DNA of 64,000 bases from Boseongicola sp. H5 (GCA_020622165.1 JACNMN010000001.1:496001-560000); one strand, 5' to 3'; numbered from the stretch's first letter, positions 54,924 through 63,916 are shown. A program made the numbers and translations. The notes: generated by a model from the sequence alone, not told the origin.

Positions 54924-56219
54924 ATGGCCCTGGACACCCAAGCCCCCGCGGCCCCTTACGAGGCGCCGGTGAAGGACCTTTACGAGATGGGCGAAATGCC
55001 CCCCATGGGCCATGTTCCCGCCAAAATGCATGCCTGGGCGATCCGCCGTGAGCGCCACGGAAACCCGGACACGGCGTTTGAGCTGGAAGTCGTGGATACC
55101 CACCAGATCGATTCGAACGAGGTGCTCGTTCTCGTGATGGCCGCAGGCGTCAACTATAACGGGGTCTGGGCCGCGCTTGGCCAGCCGATCAGCCCCTTCG
55201 ATGGCCATGGCCAACCCTATCACATCGCGGGGTCCGACGCCGCAGGCATCGTCTGGGCCGTGGGCGACAAGGTGAAGAACTGGAAGGTTGGCGACGAGGT
55301 CGTGGTGCATTGCAACCAGGACGATGGCAATGACGAGGAATGCAACGGCGGCGATCCGATGTTCTCCCCCACGCAGCGGATCTGGGGCTATGAGACCCCC
55401 GATGGCGCGTTCTCGCAGTTCACCCGCGTTCAGGCGCAGCAGCTCATGCCGCGGCCCAAGCACCTGACCTGGGAAGAAAGCGCCTGCTACACGCTGACGC
55501 TGGCCACCGCGTACCGCATGCTTTTCGGCCATCATCCGCACGAGTTGAAGCCGGGGCAGAACGTGCTGGTCTGGGGCGCCTCCGGCGGGCTGGGCGTCTA
55601 TGCGATCCAGCTTGCCACGACGGCAGGCGCCAATGCGATCGCGGTCATCTCCGACGAGGACAAGCGCGATTACGTTCTCGGTCTTGGCGCCAAGGGTGTC
55701 ATCAACCGCAAGGATTTCAATTGCTGGGGGCAACTCCCCACCGTCGGAACCCCGGAATACAAGGAGTGGTTCAGCGAGGCGCGCAAGTTCGGCAAGGCGA
55801 TCTGGGACATCACCGGCAAGGGCGTGAACGTGGACATGGTGTTCGAGCATCCCGGCGAGGCGACCTTCCCGGTCTCCACGCTGGTCTGCAAGAAGGGCGG
55901 CATGGTGGTGATCTGCGCGGGCACCACCGGATTCAACTGCACCTTCGATGTGCGGTATATGTGGATGCATCAAAAGCGTCTTCAGGGCAGCCATTTCGCC
56001 CATCTGAAACAGGCCGCCTCGGCCAACAATCTGATGGTCGAGCGCCGGCTTGACCCGTGCATGTCCGAAGTCTTCCCCTGGGCCGAACTGCCCGACGCGC
56101 ACACCAAGATGCTGCGGAACGAACACAAGCCCGGCAATATGTCGGTGCTGGTACAGGCCCCGCGCACGGGTTTGCGGACGCTGGAGGACGTGCTGGAGGC
56201 CGGCCCCACGGCCAGCTGA
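54924..56219 (+). CDS. ccr: crotonyl-CoA carboxylase/reductase
   Basis: A 431-residue member of the MDR superfamily that reductively carboxylates crotonyl-CoA with NADPH and CO2 to ethylmalonyl-CoA, the signature step of the ethylmalonyl-CoA pathway. The family blocks are DLYEMGEMPPMGHVPAKM, NQDDGNDEECNGGDPMFSPTQ, LVWGASGGLGVYAIQL and TTGFNCTFDVRYMWMHQKRL (20-residue core). ATG 54924 (MALDTQ) matches the Rhodobacter protein start and has GGAG 6 bases upstream; ATG 54909 also has a plausible site. It ends with a strong terminator. Confidence 0.96.
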   Translation: MALDTQAPAAPYEAPVKDLYEMGEMPPMGHVPAKMHAWAIRRERHGNPDTAFELEVVDTHQIDSNEVLVLVMAAGVNYNGVWAALGQPISPFDGHGQPYHIAGSDAAGIVWAVGDKVKNWKVGDEVVVHCNQDDGNDEECNGGDPMFSPTQRIWGYETPDGAFSQFTRVQAQQLMPRPKHLTWEESACYTLTLATAYRMLFGHHPHELKPGQNVLVWGASGGLGVYAIQLATTAGANAIAVISDEDKRDYVLGLGAKGVINRKDFNCWGQLPTVGTPEYKEWFSEARKFGKAIWDITGKGVNVDMVFEHPGEATFPVSTLVCKKGGMVVICAGTTGFNCTFDVRYMWMHQKRLQGSHFAHLKQAASANNLMVERRLDPCMSEVFPWAELPDAHTKMLRNEHKPGNMSVLVQAPRTGLRTLEDVLEAGPTAS

Positions 56220-56241
56220 AACGAAACAAGGTGCGAAACCT

Positions 56242-56273
56242 GGCCCGCGCCATACCGGTCGCGGGCCTTTTTT
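56242..56273 (+). terminator. intrinsic terminator of ccr
   Basis: A stem GGCCCGCG/CGCGGGCC (56242-56249 with 56260-56267) is followed by six T residues, 22 bp after the ccr stop. Confidence 0.93.
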
Positions 56274-56364
56274 CATCAATGCAGATTTCGCCCGGCCGTC
56301 AAAGGCTTGGCAGCCCACCCGTTCCTGCTAGGGTCGCGCCGGACAACAGGCGCGGGATAATGTC

Positions 56365-57825
56365 ATGCGGGATATCGTGCAATCCGGGGACGAGACGGTT
56401 TGGGATCTGTGTATTCTTGGCGCAGGTATTGCGGGGCTGAACGCGCTTTACGCGGCCTGCGAGCATCTGCCGCCGACGGCCCGCGTTCTCCTGATCGACC
56501 GAAAGGCAAGCTGCGGCGGCATGTGGTGCGCGACCTATCCCCATGTCCGGCTGCATCAGCCGCACCCGATGTTCACGGTCGGCAATATCCCCTGGGCCTG
56601 GTCCAAGCGCCCGGAATATCTGGCAACCGGGGATGAGGTGGCGGCCCATCTTGCTCATTGTCTCGACCAGATCTGCGACAAGGTCGCCGTTACGGAACTC
56701 TACGGCCAGAACTGCATCGCGATCGAGGAGATCGCGACCGATGGCGGCGCGCGGGCCCGGCTCAGCCTTGAGGCGGTTGATGGCGGGGCCTCTCGGGTGG
56801 TCGATGCCAGACGCCTGATCGACGCTCGCGGTCTGGATATCCCGGAGCTGGAGCCGCTGCCCCTCTCTTCGGATCGGGTCGTCTCGACGACGCCTCAGGC
56901 CCTCGACATGGCCGGGGATGCGCCGGTCTATGTCATTGGCGGCGGCAAGACAGGAATGGACACAGCCCACGCGCTGATCACCCGGAACCCTCGGCGCCCG
57001 GTCACGATGCTGACCGGCATGGGCACCGTTTTTGCCAGCCGCGACTTCACGCTGCCCACCGGTCTGCCCCGATACTGGCGCGGAAAACTGGTCCTGCCCA
57101 CATTCCGCGAACTGACGATGCGGTTCGACGGCACAAATGCAGATGAGGTTTTTGCCCATTTTCGCGACACATATACGCTCTGCCCGACGGGCACGGGCGA
57201 ACAGTTTCTTTTCGGCATCCTGTCCGAAAGGGAAAGCCGGACCATCGCCCGCGGGGTCAAGGCGTTTGTGGGCGATTATCTCGTGGATGTGTGTGACGGC
57301 CGCGGGGGCCCGGAACTGGTGCTGCGTTCGGGGGCGAAAATGCCCATCGCGCCGGGCAGTGTGATTGTGAACTGTACCGGATACGTGCTCCGCGCCGCGC
57401 GACCCGATCAACCGTTCCTGTCTCCGGGCGGGACGATCCTCACCATCACGTCCCGCGCCGCGACCCATTTCCTCAGTAGCGTGGCGGGATACTTCCTGCC
57501 GCATCTGTTCCTGACGGACCAGTTGCGCCAGACACCGCTCTATCTGCTGGATATCGACGCGCTTCGCCGGATCGACCGCAAGCTGATGCATATCACCACC
57601 GTCACCCATACGTTTCTCAACACCCTCGTATTGATGAATGCGCTGCCGTTTCGCGTGCTGGACGGCTGCGGGCTGGATCTGGACCGCTGGTTTCCCATGC
57701 ATCGCAGGCTGGCCGCGCTGATCGACGTCAAGCTGAACCAGCGGCGCTACTGCGATCACGCACGCAGGGTGCTGGACCGCGTGCAGGCCGACCATGGCAT
57801 TCTCTGCGGCCCGATACCGGGCTAG
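56365..57825 (+). CDS. FAD/NAD(P)-dependent oxidoreductase (FMO-like)
   Basis: A 486-residue flavoprotein with two dinucleotide sites. The FAD site is CILGAGIAGLNALYAA (about 16-31), followed by KASCGGMWCATYPHVRLHQP. The NADP-type site is YVIGGGKTGMDTAHAL (about 191-206). The layout resembles flavin-containing monooxygenases, though the FxGxxxHxxxW signature is not seen, so the reaction is unknown. It is convergent with rpe and the two stop codons overlap in CTAG. Confidence 0.85.
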   Translation: MRDIVQSGDETVWDLCILGAGIAGLNALYAACEHLPPTARVLLIDRKASCGGMWCATYPHVRLHQPHPMFTVGNIPWAWSKRPEYLATGDEVAAHLAHCLDQICDKVAVTELYGQNCIAIEEIATDGGARARLSLEAVDGGASRVVDARRLIDARGLDIPELEPLPLSSDRVVSTTPQALDMAGDAPVYVIGGGKTGMDTAHALITRNPRRPVTMLTGMGTVFASRDFTLPTGLPRYWRGKLVLPTFRELTMRFDGTNADEVFAHFRDTYTLCPTGTGEQFLFGILSERESRTIARGVKAFVGDYLVDVCDGRGGPELVLRSGAKMPIAPGSVIVNCTGYVLRAARPDQPFLSPGGTILTITSRAATHFLSSVAGYFLPHLFLTDQLRQTPLYLLDIDALRRIDRKLMHITTVTHTFLNTLVLMNALPFRVLDGCGLDLDRWFPMHRRLAALIDVKLNQRRYCDHARRVLDRVQADHGILCGPIPG

Positions 57826-58502
57826 CCAGCCGCCGCCCGGATCGCGCGGATGTTCTCGCCATAAACCTCCGGCCGCTCGACCGAACCGCCCTTGAACACG
57901 GCGGATCCCGCCACCAGCACATCCGCCCCCGCACCGGCGACAAGAGGCGCGGTGACGGGGTCGATCCCGCCATCCACCTCGATATGGATCGGTCTGTCGC
58001 CCACCATGGCACGGGCCTGTGCGACCTTTTCCACCATCGAACGGGTGAATTTCTGCCCGCCGAACCCGGGGTTGATCGTCATCACAAGGATCAGGTCGAC
58101 CGCATCGAGGATATGGGCGATATGGCTCAGCGGTGTGGTCATGTTCAGCGCCACTCCGGCCTTGGCCCCGTGGTCGCGAATGCTCTGCAGGGTGCGGTGC
58201 AGATGCGGCCCGGCCTCCGCATGCACGGTGATCATGTCCGAACCCGCCTTGGCGAAGGCCTCGATATAGGGGTCAGCCGGTGCAATCATCAGATGCACAT
58301 CCATAAATGTCGTCACATGAGGCCGGATCGCGGCCACGACATTCGGCCCGATGGTCAGGTTCGGCACGAAATGCCCATCCATCGGGTCCACGTGGATCCA
58401 GTCCGCACCTTCGGCTTCCACCGCGCGGATCTCTGCACCCAGATTGGCGAAATCCGCGGACAGGATGGACGGTGCGATTTTGATCGAACGGTCGAAGGGC
58501 AT
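57822..58502 (-). CDS. rpe: ribulose-phosphate 3-epimerase
   Basis: A 226-residue TIM-barrel enzyme interconverting ribulose-5-phosphate and xylulose-5-phosphate. Typical blocks are IAPSILSADFANLG, WIHVDPMDGHFVPNLT (catalytic Asp and metal His), MTINPGFGGQKF and VDGGIDPVTA near the second catalytic Asp. Start ATG 58502. Its stop overlaps that of the convergent FAD oxidoreductase gene. Confidence 0.95.
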   Translation of the reverse strand: MPFDRSIKIAPSILSADFANLGAEIRAVEAEGADWIHVDPMDGHFVPNLTIGPNVVAAIRPHVTTFMDVHLMIAPADPYIEAFAKAGSDMITVHAEAGPHLHRTLQSIRDHGAKAGVALNMTTPLSHIAHILDAVDLILVMTINPGFGGQKFTRSMVEKVAQARAMVGDRPIHIEVDGGIDPVTAPLVAGAGADVLVAGSAVFKGGSVERPEVYGENIRAIRAAAG

Positions 58503-58623
58503 GGGCGGCGGGTCCTTATCTCTGACAGCGCCTTCCTGTTAACGCGGTGCGGCGGGGCTGTCACGCCCCTTGCCCAAACGTCGCGGAGTGGCCACGGTGA
58601 CACCGGACAACACGCGGGGACCC

Positions 58624-59073
58624 ATGATGAATCTGGCACCTTGGATGGCCCTTGCCGCCATCGCACTGGGCGGCGTCGCGATTGCCGTCCAGGCCCCGAT
58701 AAACAGCCGGCTTGCCGGACATGTGGGCGATCCGGTGGCGGCGGCGGCGATCTCGTTTCTTGTGGGGTTTCTGGTGCTTGGCTCCATCGTTGCGGCACGG
58801 GGCACGATGCCGGGGCTTCAGGCGATGGCCAATGCGCCCTGGTGGGCCTGGACAGGCGGCGCCCTTGGCGCGATCTATGTCTGGGCCGCGGTCTGGAGCG
58901 TGTCGGCGCTTGGCGTCGTCACGATGGTGGCGGCCCTGATCTTCGGGCAACTGACCGCAGCGCTCGTTCTGGATGCCGTCGGCGCCTTTGGCCTGCAAGT
59001 GCGCGAGATCAGCTGGACCCGCATCCTCGCCGTCGCCTTCGTGGCCGTCGGGCTGATCCTTTCCCGGTTGTGA
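58624..59073 (+). CDS. YdcZ-like (DUF606) DMT family transporter
   Basis: A 149-residue protein with about five hydrophobic helices. The family features are an N-terminal GGVAIAVQAPINSRLAGHVG, a central SFLVGFLVLG, and GAIYVWAAVWSV followed by FGQLTAALVLDAVGAFG. Such proteins are half-size drug/metabolite transporters that may dimerise. ATG 58624 or 58627 is chosen over the open frame from 58570. It stops just before the palindrome upstream of deoC. Confidence 0.85.
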   Translation: MMNLAPWMALAAIALGGVAIAVQAPINSRLAGHVGDPVAAAAISFLVGFLVLGSIVAARGTMPGLQAMANAPWWAWTGGALGAIYVWAAVWSVSALGVVTMVAALIFGQLTAALVLDAVGAFGLQVREISWTRILAVAFVAVGLILSRL

Positions 59074-59084
59074 CCCGCTGATTT

Positions 59085-59100
59085 TTGACCAAATGGTCAA
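59085..59100. promoter_or_regulatory. TTGACCA-AA-TGGTCAA palindrome upstream of deoC
   Basis: A perfect 7-bp inverted repeat with a 2-bp spacer lies 68-83 bp upstream of deoC, after the transporter stop. The size and symmetry fit a dimeric TetR- or GntR-type repressor site. No regulator gene is adjacent. Confidence 0.55.
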
Positions 59101-59167
59101 GCTTGTCTTTGCCGCGCCGACATGAGACGCTGACCGAACCGTCCCCCAATGGCTGCAGTTTACTCCC

Positions 59168-60172
59168 GTGACACACGCCCCGACCCAGACCGCCACAACC
59201 TTGACCGATCCGCAACTGCCGCAGGTCCATGAGCCGCGCAACGCCGGCATGCCGCTTGATCTGGATTGGGTCGCGCGGGTGCAGGCCAACACGTCCGCCA
59301 TCGAACGCCGGGCGGCCAGCCTGCCGGGCCGCCGGACGGTCAAGAAGACCTATCAGGCCGCATGGCTGGCCAAGGCCATTACCCTGATCGACCTCACCAC
59401 GCTGGCCGGAGACGACACGCCCGGCCGGGTCAGGCGCCTCTGCGCCAAGGCCCGCCAACCGGTCCGGGCCGATCTGCTCGATGCACTTGGTCTGCCGCCG
59501 ATCACCACCGGGGCCGTCTGCGTCTATCACGACATGGTCGAAACCGCCGTCGAGGCGCTGCAGGGCTCGGACATTCCGGTCGCCGCCGTATCCACCGGCT
59601 TTCCCGCCGGGCTGTCGCCCTTCCATCTGCGGGTGGCCGAGATCACGGAAAGCGTGAAGGCAGGCGCTGCCGAGATCGACATCGTCATCTCCCGCCGCCA
59701 TGTCCTGACCGGCAACTGGCAGGCGCTCTATGACGAGATGAAGGAGTTCCGCGCCGCCTGCGGCGAAGCGCATGTCAAGGCGATCCTCGCCACAGGGGAG
59801 CTTGGCACGCTGCGCAACGTCGCCCGCGCCTCGCTTGTCTGCATGATGGCGGGGGCCGATTTCATCAAGACCTCCACCGGCAAGGAAAGCGTCAACGCAA
59901 CCCTGCCGGTGTCCTTGACCATGGTCCGCGCGATCCGCGCCTATGAGGCCGCGACCGGCATCAAGGTGGGCTACAAACCGGCGGGCGGGATTTCCAAGGC
60001 CAAGGACGCGCTTGTCTACATGGCGCTGATGAAAGAGGAACTGGGCAACCGCTGGCTCCAGCCCGACCTCTTCCGCTTCGGCGCAAGCAGCCTTCTGGGC
60101 GATATCGAGCGGCAGCTGGAACACCACGCGACCGGCGCCTATTCCGCGTCCTACCGGCATCCGATGGCCTGA
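59168..60172 (+). CDS. deoC: deoxyribose-phosphate aldolase
   Basis: A 334-residue class I aldolase splitting 2-deoxyribose-5-phosphate into glyceraldehyde-3-phosphate and acetaldehyde. Conserved parts are IDLTTLAGDDT, VCVYHDMVE, AAVSTGFPAG, EIDIVISRR, the Schiff-base strand FIKTSTGKE and VGYKPAGGI. It is longer than E. coli DeoC through an N-terminal extension of about 70 residues. The start is GTG 59168. Two downstream genes, including an aldehyde dehydrogenase, follow within a few bases. Confidence 0.95.
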   Translation: MTHAPTQTATTLTDPQLPQVHEPRNAGMPLDLDWVARVQANTSAIERRAASLPGRRTVKKTYQAAWLAKAITLIDLTTLAGDDTPGRVRRLCAKARQPVRADLLDALGLPPITTGAVCVYHDMVETAVEALQGSDIPVAAVSTGFPAGLSPFHLRVAEITESVKAGAAEIDIVISRRHVLTGNWQALYDEMKEFRAACGEAHVKAILATGELGTLRNVARASLVCMMAGADFIKTSTGKESVNATLPVSLTMVRAIRAYEAATGIKVGYKPAGGISKAKDALVYMALMKEELGNRWLQPDLFRFGASSLLGDIERQLEHHATGAYSASYRHPMA

Positions 60173-60178
60173 CCCGCC

Positions 60179-60460
60179 ATGATGTTCAGCTTCAACACGG
60201 TCATCCTGATCCTGCTGACACTCTACGTGATCTGGATGGGGTTTTCCGAGTATCGCAAGGAAAAAACCTCCGCCGCGTCGCTGAACGATGCGCAACTGAA
60301 ACGCTTCAACGAGGCCTATACCTTCGGGCGCCCGCCGGAGGAGTATGCCGATGACATCCGCGCCCATGCCGTCCTTGCGCAGCGCGCGCGCATCCGCAAG
60401 ACAGCCGCAATCGTCATCCTGATCGCCGTCCTTTTCATCTTCCTCTTCATGGGGCCCTGA
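60179..60460 (+). CDS. small membrane protein between deoC and ALDH
   Basis: A 93-residue protein with N- and C-terminal hydrophobic segments (FNTVILILLTLYVIWMGF; AAIVILIAVLFIFLFMG) flanking a charged middle (AQLKRFNEAYTFGRPPEEY). No domain is recognised. It starts 6 bases after the deoC stop and ends 1 base before the dehydrogenase start, so it is part of the operon. It may act as a membrane adaptor, but this is only an inference. Confidence 0.7.
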   Translation: MMFSFNTVILILLTLYVIWMGFSEYRKEKTSAASLNDAQLKRFNEAYTFGRPPEEYADDIRAHAVLAQRARIRKTAAIVILIAVLFIFLFMGP

Positions 60461-60461
60461 C

Positions 60462-62816
60462 ATGACCACCCGCGAAATCTTCGAGACGATGGACTACGGT
60501 CCCGCCCCCGAATCCGATACCGAAGCCCGCGCCTGGATCGCCGGGAAGGGCCCTGCCTTCGGGGCGTTCATCGATGGCGTCTTCGCGAAACCGGGCGAGA
60601 CATTCGCAACCAGAAACCCGGCCACGGGCGCCGAACTGGCCCGGATCACCCAAAGCTCCACCGAGGACGTGGACAAAGCCGTTGCCGCCGCGCGGCGGGC
60701 CTTTCCCGGATGGTCGAAACTCAGCGGCCACCAGCGGGCCCGCCACCTTTATGCACTGGCGCGCCTTCTGCAAAAACATGCGCGCCTTTTCGCCGTGCTC
60801 GAAACACTCGACAACGGCAAGCCGATCCGTGAGGCGCGCGACATCGACGTGCCGCTGGCCCAGCGGCATTTCTACTACCACGCCGGTCTCGCCCAGCTGC
60901 TTGACGACGAAATGCCCGACCACGCCCCGCTTGGCGTCTGCGGGCAGGTCATCCCATGGAACTTCCCGCTGCTCATGCTGTCGTGGAAGATTGCGCCGGC
61001 GCTGGCCGCCGGCAATACGGTCGTTCTCAAACCGGCTGAATACACCTCTCTCACCGCGTTGCTGTTTGCCGATATCTGCCGGGAGGCCGGCCTGCCCAAA
61101 GGCGTGGTCAACATCGTGACCGGCGATGGGCGAACGGGCGAGGCGCTGACCACCCACCCGGATGTGAACAAGGTCGCCTTCACCGGGTCCACCGAGGTTG
61201 GTCGCCGGATCAGGCAGGCCACGGCGGGGTCCGGCAAATCGCTGACGCTCGAACTGGGCGGGAAATCCCCTTACATCGTTTTCGACGATGCAGATATCGA
61301 CAGCGCCATCGAGGGGCTGGTGGATGCCATCTGGTTCAACCAGGGCCAGGTCTGCTGCGCAGGATCCCGACTTCTTGTGCAAGAAGGTATCGCCGCGGAT
61401 TTCCATGCTAGGCTCAAGGCCAGGATGGACAAGCTGCGCCTTGGCGATCCGCTGGACAAATCCATCGATGTGGGCGCGGTTGTGGATCCGGTCCAGCACG
61501 CCACGATCACCCGGCTGGTCGACCGCAACACCGAAGGCGAAACCTACCGCGCGGCCACACCGGTGCCGGAACAGGGCTGTTTCTATCCGCCGACGCTGAT
61601 CACCGGCCTGTCGCCCGCCGCCCCGCTGATGCAGGAGGAAATCTTTGGCCCCGTTCTGGTCTCCACCACCTTCCGCACCCCGTCGGAAGCCGTGGAGATT
61701 GCCAACAACACCCGCTACGGGCTGGCCGCCACGGTCTGGACCGAAAACCTGAACCTCGCGCTTGACGTGGCGCCGAGACTGGCCGCCGGTGTGGTCTGGG
61801 TGAATGCCACCAATCTCTTCGACGCGGCCGCGCCCTTCGGCGGTGTGCGCGAAAGCGGCTTTGGCCGCGAAGGCGGATGGGAGGGGCTGCTGGCCTATCT
61901 CGAACCTGCCCTGAAAACGAAGCCGTTGAAGCCGGTCGATCCCGTTCCGGCTCCGGACACGCCCGATGCCCCCGGTCTCGACCGCACCGCCAAGATGTAT
62001 GTCGGCGGCAAACAGGCCCGGCCCGATGGCGGGTATTCGCAACCGGTCTGGTCCGCCAAGGGCAGGCTTCTTGGTCATATGGGGCTGGGCACTCGCAAGG
62101 ACATCCGCAACGCGGTGGAGGCCGCCCGGGGCGCAGCGGGATGGGCCCGAACCACGGGCCATCTTCGCGCGCAGATCCTCTATTACATCGGCGAGAACCT
62201 GTCCGCACGGTCAGCGGAATTCGCGGCCCGCATCCGCGACCTGACCGGCGTGAATGCTAAAACCGCCGACGCAGAGGTGGATGTGGCCATCGACCGGCTC
62301 TTCACCTACGCGGCATGGGCCGACAAGTTCGACGGCACTGCGAAATCCGTCCCGATCCGGGGTATCGCGCTGGCGATGACCGAACCGGTCGGTGTGATCG
62401 GCGCGCTGGCACCCGACGATGCGCCGCTTCTGGGGGCGCTTTCCCTTATCGCGCCCGCCATCGCCATGGGCAACCGGATCGTCCTGGTGCCCAGCTATGC
62501 GGCCCCGCTTGCCGCCACCGATCTCTATCAGGTGCTCGACACGTCGGATCTGCCCGGCGGTGTGGTCAACATCGTAACCGGCGACCCAGCCGATCTGGCC
62601 GAACCGCTTGCCGGTCACATGGACGTGGACGCGATCTGGGCCTTCACGCCCCATGTCGGGGCCGAGGCCGTCGAAAAAGCCTCCGCCTCCAATCTCAAAC
62701 GAAGCTGGGTGCATGACGGGCGTGGGATCGACTGGATGGGCAAATCGGGCGAAGGCAGGCGCTTCCTGCAGGCCGCCACAGAGGTCAAGACGATCTGGGT
62801 GCCCTACGGCGAGTAA
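60462..62816 (+). CDS. two-domain aldehyde dehydrogenase, ALDH16-like
   Basis: A 784-residue protein. A complete ALDH domain (about 1-480) has PWNFPLLMLSWK, the general base in LTLELGGKSP and the catalytic cysteine in NQGQVCCAGSR. A second, incomplete ALDH-like domain follows (about 505-784, starting MYVGGKQARP). It keeps the NAD-fold pattern (GVIGALAPDDAPLL, VVNIVTGD) but lacks the nucleophile. This matches the ALDH16 family, known in bacteria including Loktanella. It probably oxidises acetaldehyde made by DeoC to acetate. Confidence 0.9.
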   Translation: MTTREIFETMDYGPAPESDTEARAWIAGKGPAFGAFIDGVFAKPGETFATRNPATGAELARITQSSTEDVDKAVAAARRAFPGWSKLSGHQRARHLYALARLLQKHARLFAVLETLDNGKPIREARDIDVPLAQRHFYYHAGLAQLLDDEMPDHAPLGVCGQVIPWNFPLLMLSWKIAPALAAGNTVVLKPAEYTSLTALLFADICREAGLPKGVVNIVTGDGRTGEALTTHPDVNKVAFTGSTEVGRRIRQATAGSGKSLTLELGGKSPYIVFDDADIDSAIEGLVDAIWFNQGQVCCAGSRLLVQEGIAADFHARLKARMDKLRLGDPLDKSIDVGAVVDPVQHATITRLVDRNTEGETYRAATPVPEQGCFYPPTLITGLSPAAPLMQEEIFGPVLVSTTFRTPSEAVEIANNTRYGLAATVWTENLNLALDVAPRLAAGVVWVNATNLFDAAAPFGGVRESGFGREGGWEGLLAYLEPALKTKPLKPVDPVPAPDTPDAPGLDRTAKMYVGGKQARPDGGYSQPVWSAKGRLLGHMGLGTRKDIRNAVEAARGAAGWARTTGHLRAQILYYIGENLSARSAEFAARIRDLTGVNAKTADAEVDVAIDRLFTYAAWADKFDGTAKSVPIRGIALAMTEPVGVIGALAPDDAPLLGALSLIAPAIAMGNRIVLVPSYAAPLAATDLYQVLDTSDLPGGVVNIVTGDPADLAEPLAGHMDVDAIWAFTPHVGAEAVEKASASNLKRSWVHDGRGIDWMGKSGEGRRFLQAATEVKTIWVPYGE

Positions 62817-62821
62817 GATAC

Positions 62822-62940
62822 CGGAGCGACGGAAATCCTGCCCAGCCGGGACGGCCATCTCCGGCCGGGCTATCCGTGACGCAGCGAACCGATGGAAACC
62901 CTGCCCAGCCGTCGTACCCGGCCCGCGCGTCACCGACGCC
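62822..62940. repeat. two imperfect direct repeats of about 60 bp
   Basis: Two units share GGAAA(T/C)CCTGCCCAGCCG cores, at 62831 and 62892, with similar flanks (GCGACGGAAA / GAACCGATGGAAA). They fill the gap between the ALDH16-like stop and the convergent DUF1523 stop. They resemble a duplicated mRNA 3'-end element. Confidence 0.5.
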
Positions 62941-63535
62941 CGGCCATCCAGTCTCGCAGCTTTGCCCAGCGCACGGCGGTTCGATCCACCGTCGGTTCAA
63001 TCACCCGGTCCTCGAACCGTTCCCACATGCGCCAGATGAAGAACAGGAGCAGCGCCAGAAGCGCCAGAATGATGACATTGAGCCACGGGAACAGGCTGAC
63101 ATCGGGGCCGTCCACCGGTCTCAGCGCGACGGCATTGGGATAGGTGGACAGAAACCGCGACCGCCAGCCGTAGTGGGTGATGGCGACCCATTGCGGGTCA
63201 GCCGCCGTCGAGCTCAGATTGCTGGCCTCGGCCTGCAGGTCGGCACTGTCCAGCTTGAAATATGGCGGCCAGCCAAATCCGGTATCCTCGTTTCGATAGA
63301 CCATGACCGACCCGTCTTCCCGGATCGTGTTGATCAGCCTCAGATCGCGATTGCCGCTATCGGCGTTGCCGCTGTCGGGTTGGGCGTAGAAAATCCTGTT
63401 CCAGCCCGAAAAATCCTGCCGGATGATCTCCGTGTCGGTGATCCGCGCGATGTCACGGCCCGGTAGCGTGTAATGCATGAAGCCGCCGATGATCAGCGCC
63501 AAAATCAGCAGAAAGATTATTCGCGGCCAGCGCAT
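62930..63535 (-). CDS. DUF1523 family membrane protein
   Basis: A 201-residue protein with an N-terminal membrane helix (IIFLLILALIIGGFMHYTL) and a C-terminal helix (WLNVIILALLALLLFFIW). In between is a domain with DIARITDTEIIR, DLRLINTIREDGS and HYGWRSRFLSTYPNAV, typical of DUF1523. The function is unknown. ATG 63535; it lies just downstream of another small membrane gene on the same strand. Confidence 0.88.
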   Translation of the reverse strand: MRWPRIIFLLILALIIGGFMHYTLPGRDIARITDTEIIRQDFSGWNRIFYAQPDSGNADSGNRDLRLINTIREDGSVMVYRNEDTGFGWPPYFKLDSADLQAEASNLSSTAADPQWVAITHYGWRSRFLSTYPNAVALRPVDGPDVSLFPWLNVIILALLALLLFFIWRMWERFEDRVIEPTVDRTAVRWAKLRDWMAGRR

Positions 63536-63552
63536 GGCTCAGTGCCCCTCGT

Positions 63553-63813
63553 TCAATTGGTAACGTACACAAACACGCTCAGCGCGGTGATCGGCAGCAC
63601 GTAGACGAAGAGGATCAGCCACCTGCTGATCCGTCGCGCCTTGGGGGCCACGCGCTCGTCGACCCATGTATCCCGGTCACCCGGCCGACCTTCCATCACC
63701 CAGTCTTCCTCAAGCCGTTCGCGCACGCCCGAACGCCAGTAGAGGAACACGCAGACATACACCAATGTCAGTACAACAATAAGGATGATCGCCATCCGGC
63801 CGATATTCAGCAT
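63553..63813 (-). CDS. small membrane protein upstream of DUF1523
   Basis: An 86-residue protein with two hydrophobic helices (MAIILIVVLTLVYVCVFLYW; WLILFVYVLPITALSVFVYV) joined by a charged loop containing EDWVMEGRPGDRDTWVDERV. The fold is conserved-looking but not assigned. ATG 63813 has GGGAG 6 bases upstream; the frame extends to 63999 but the extension lies over a divergent gene start. It is probably cotranscribed with the DUF1523 gene 17 bp downstream. Confidence 0.75.
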   Translation of the reverse strand: MLNIGRMAIILIVVLTLVYVCVFLYWRSGVRERLEEDWVMEGRPGDRDTWVDERVAPKARRISRWLILFVYVLPITALSVFVYVTN

Positions 63814-63916
63814 GCAGCACTCCCGGTCTCGCGCGTTTTCATAACCCCTTATATGGGGGCCCGAAAGGGCTTTGGCAGGGCTTGCGGCGCAAGTCTCATC
63901 AGCGCAAGTTGCAAAA

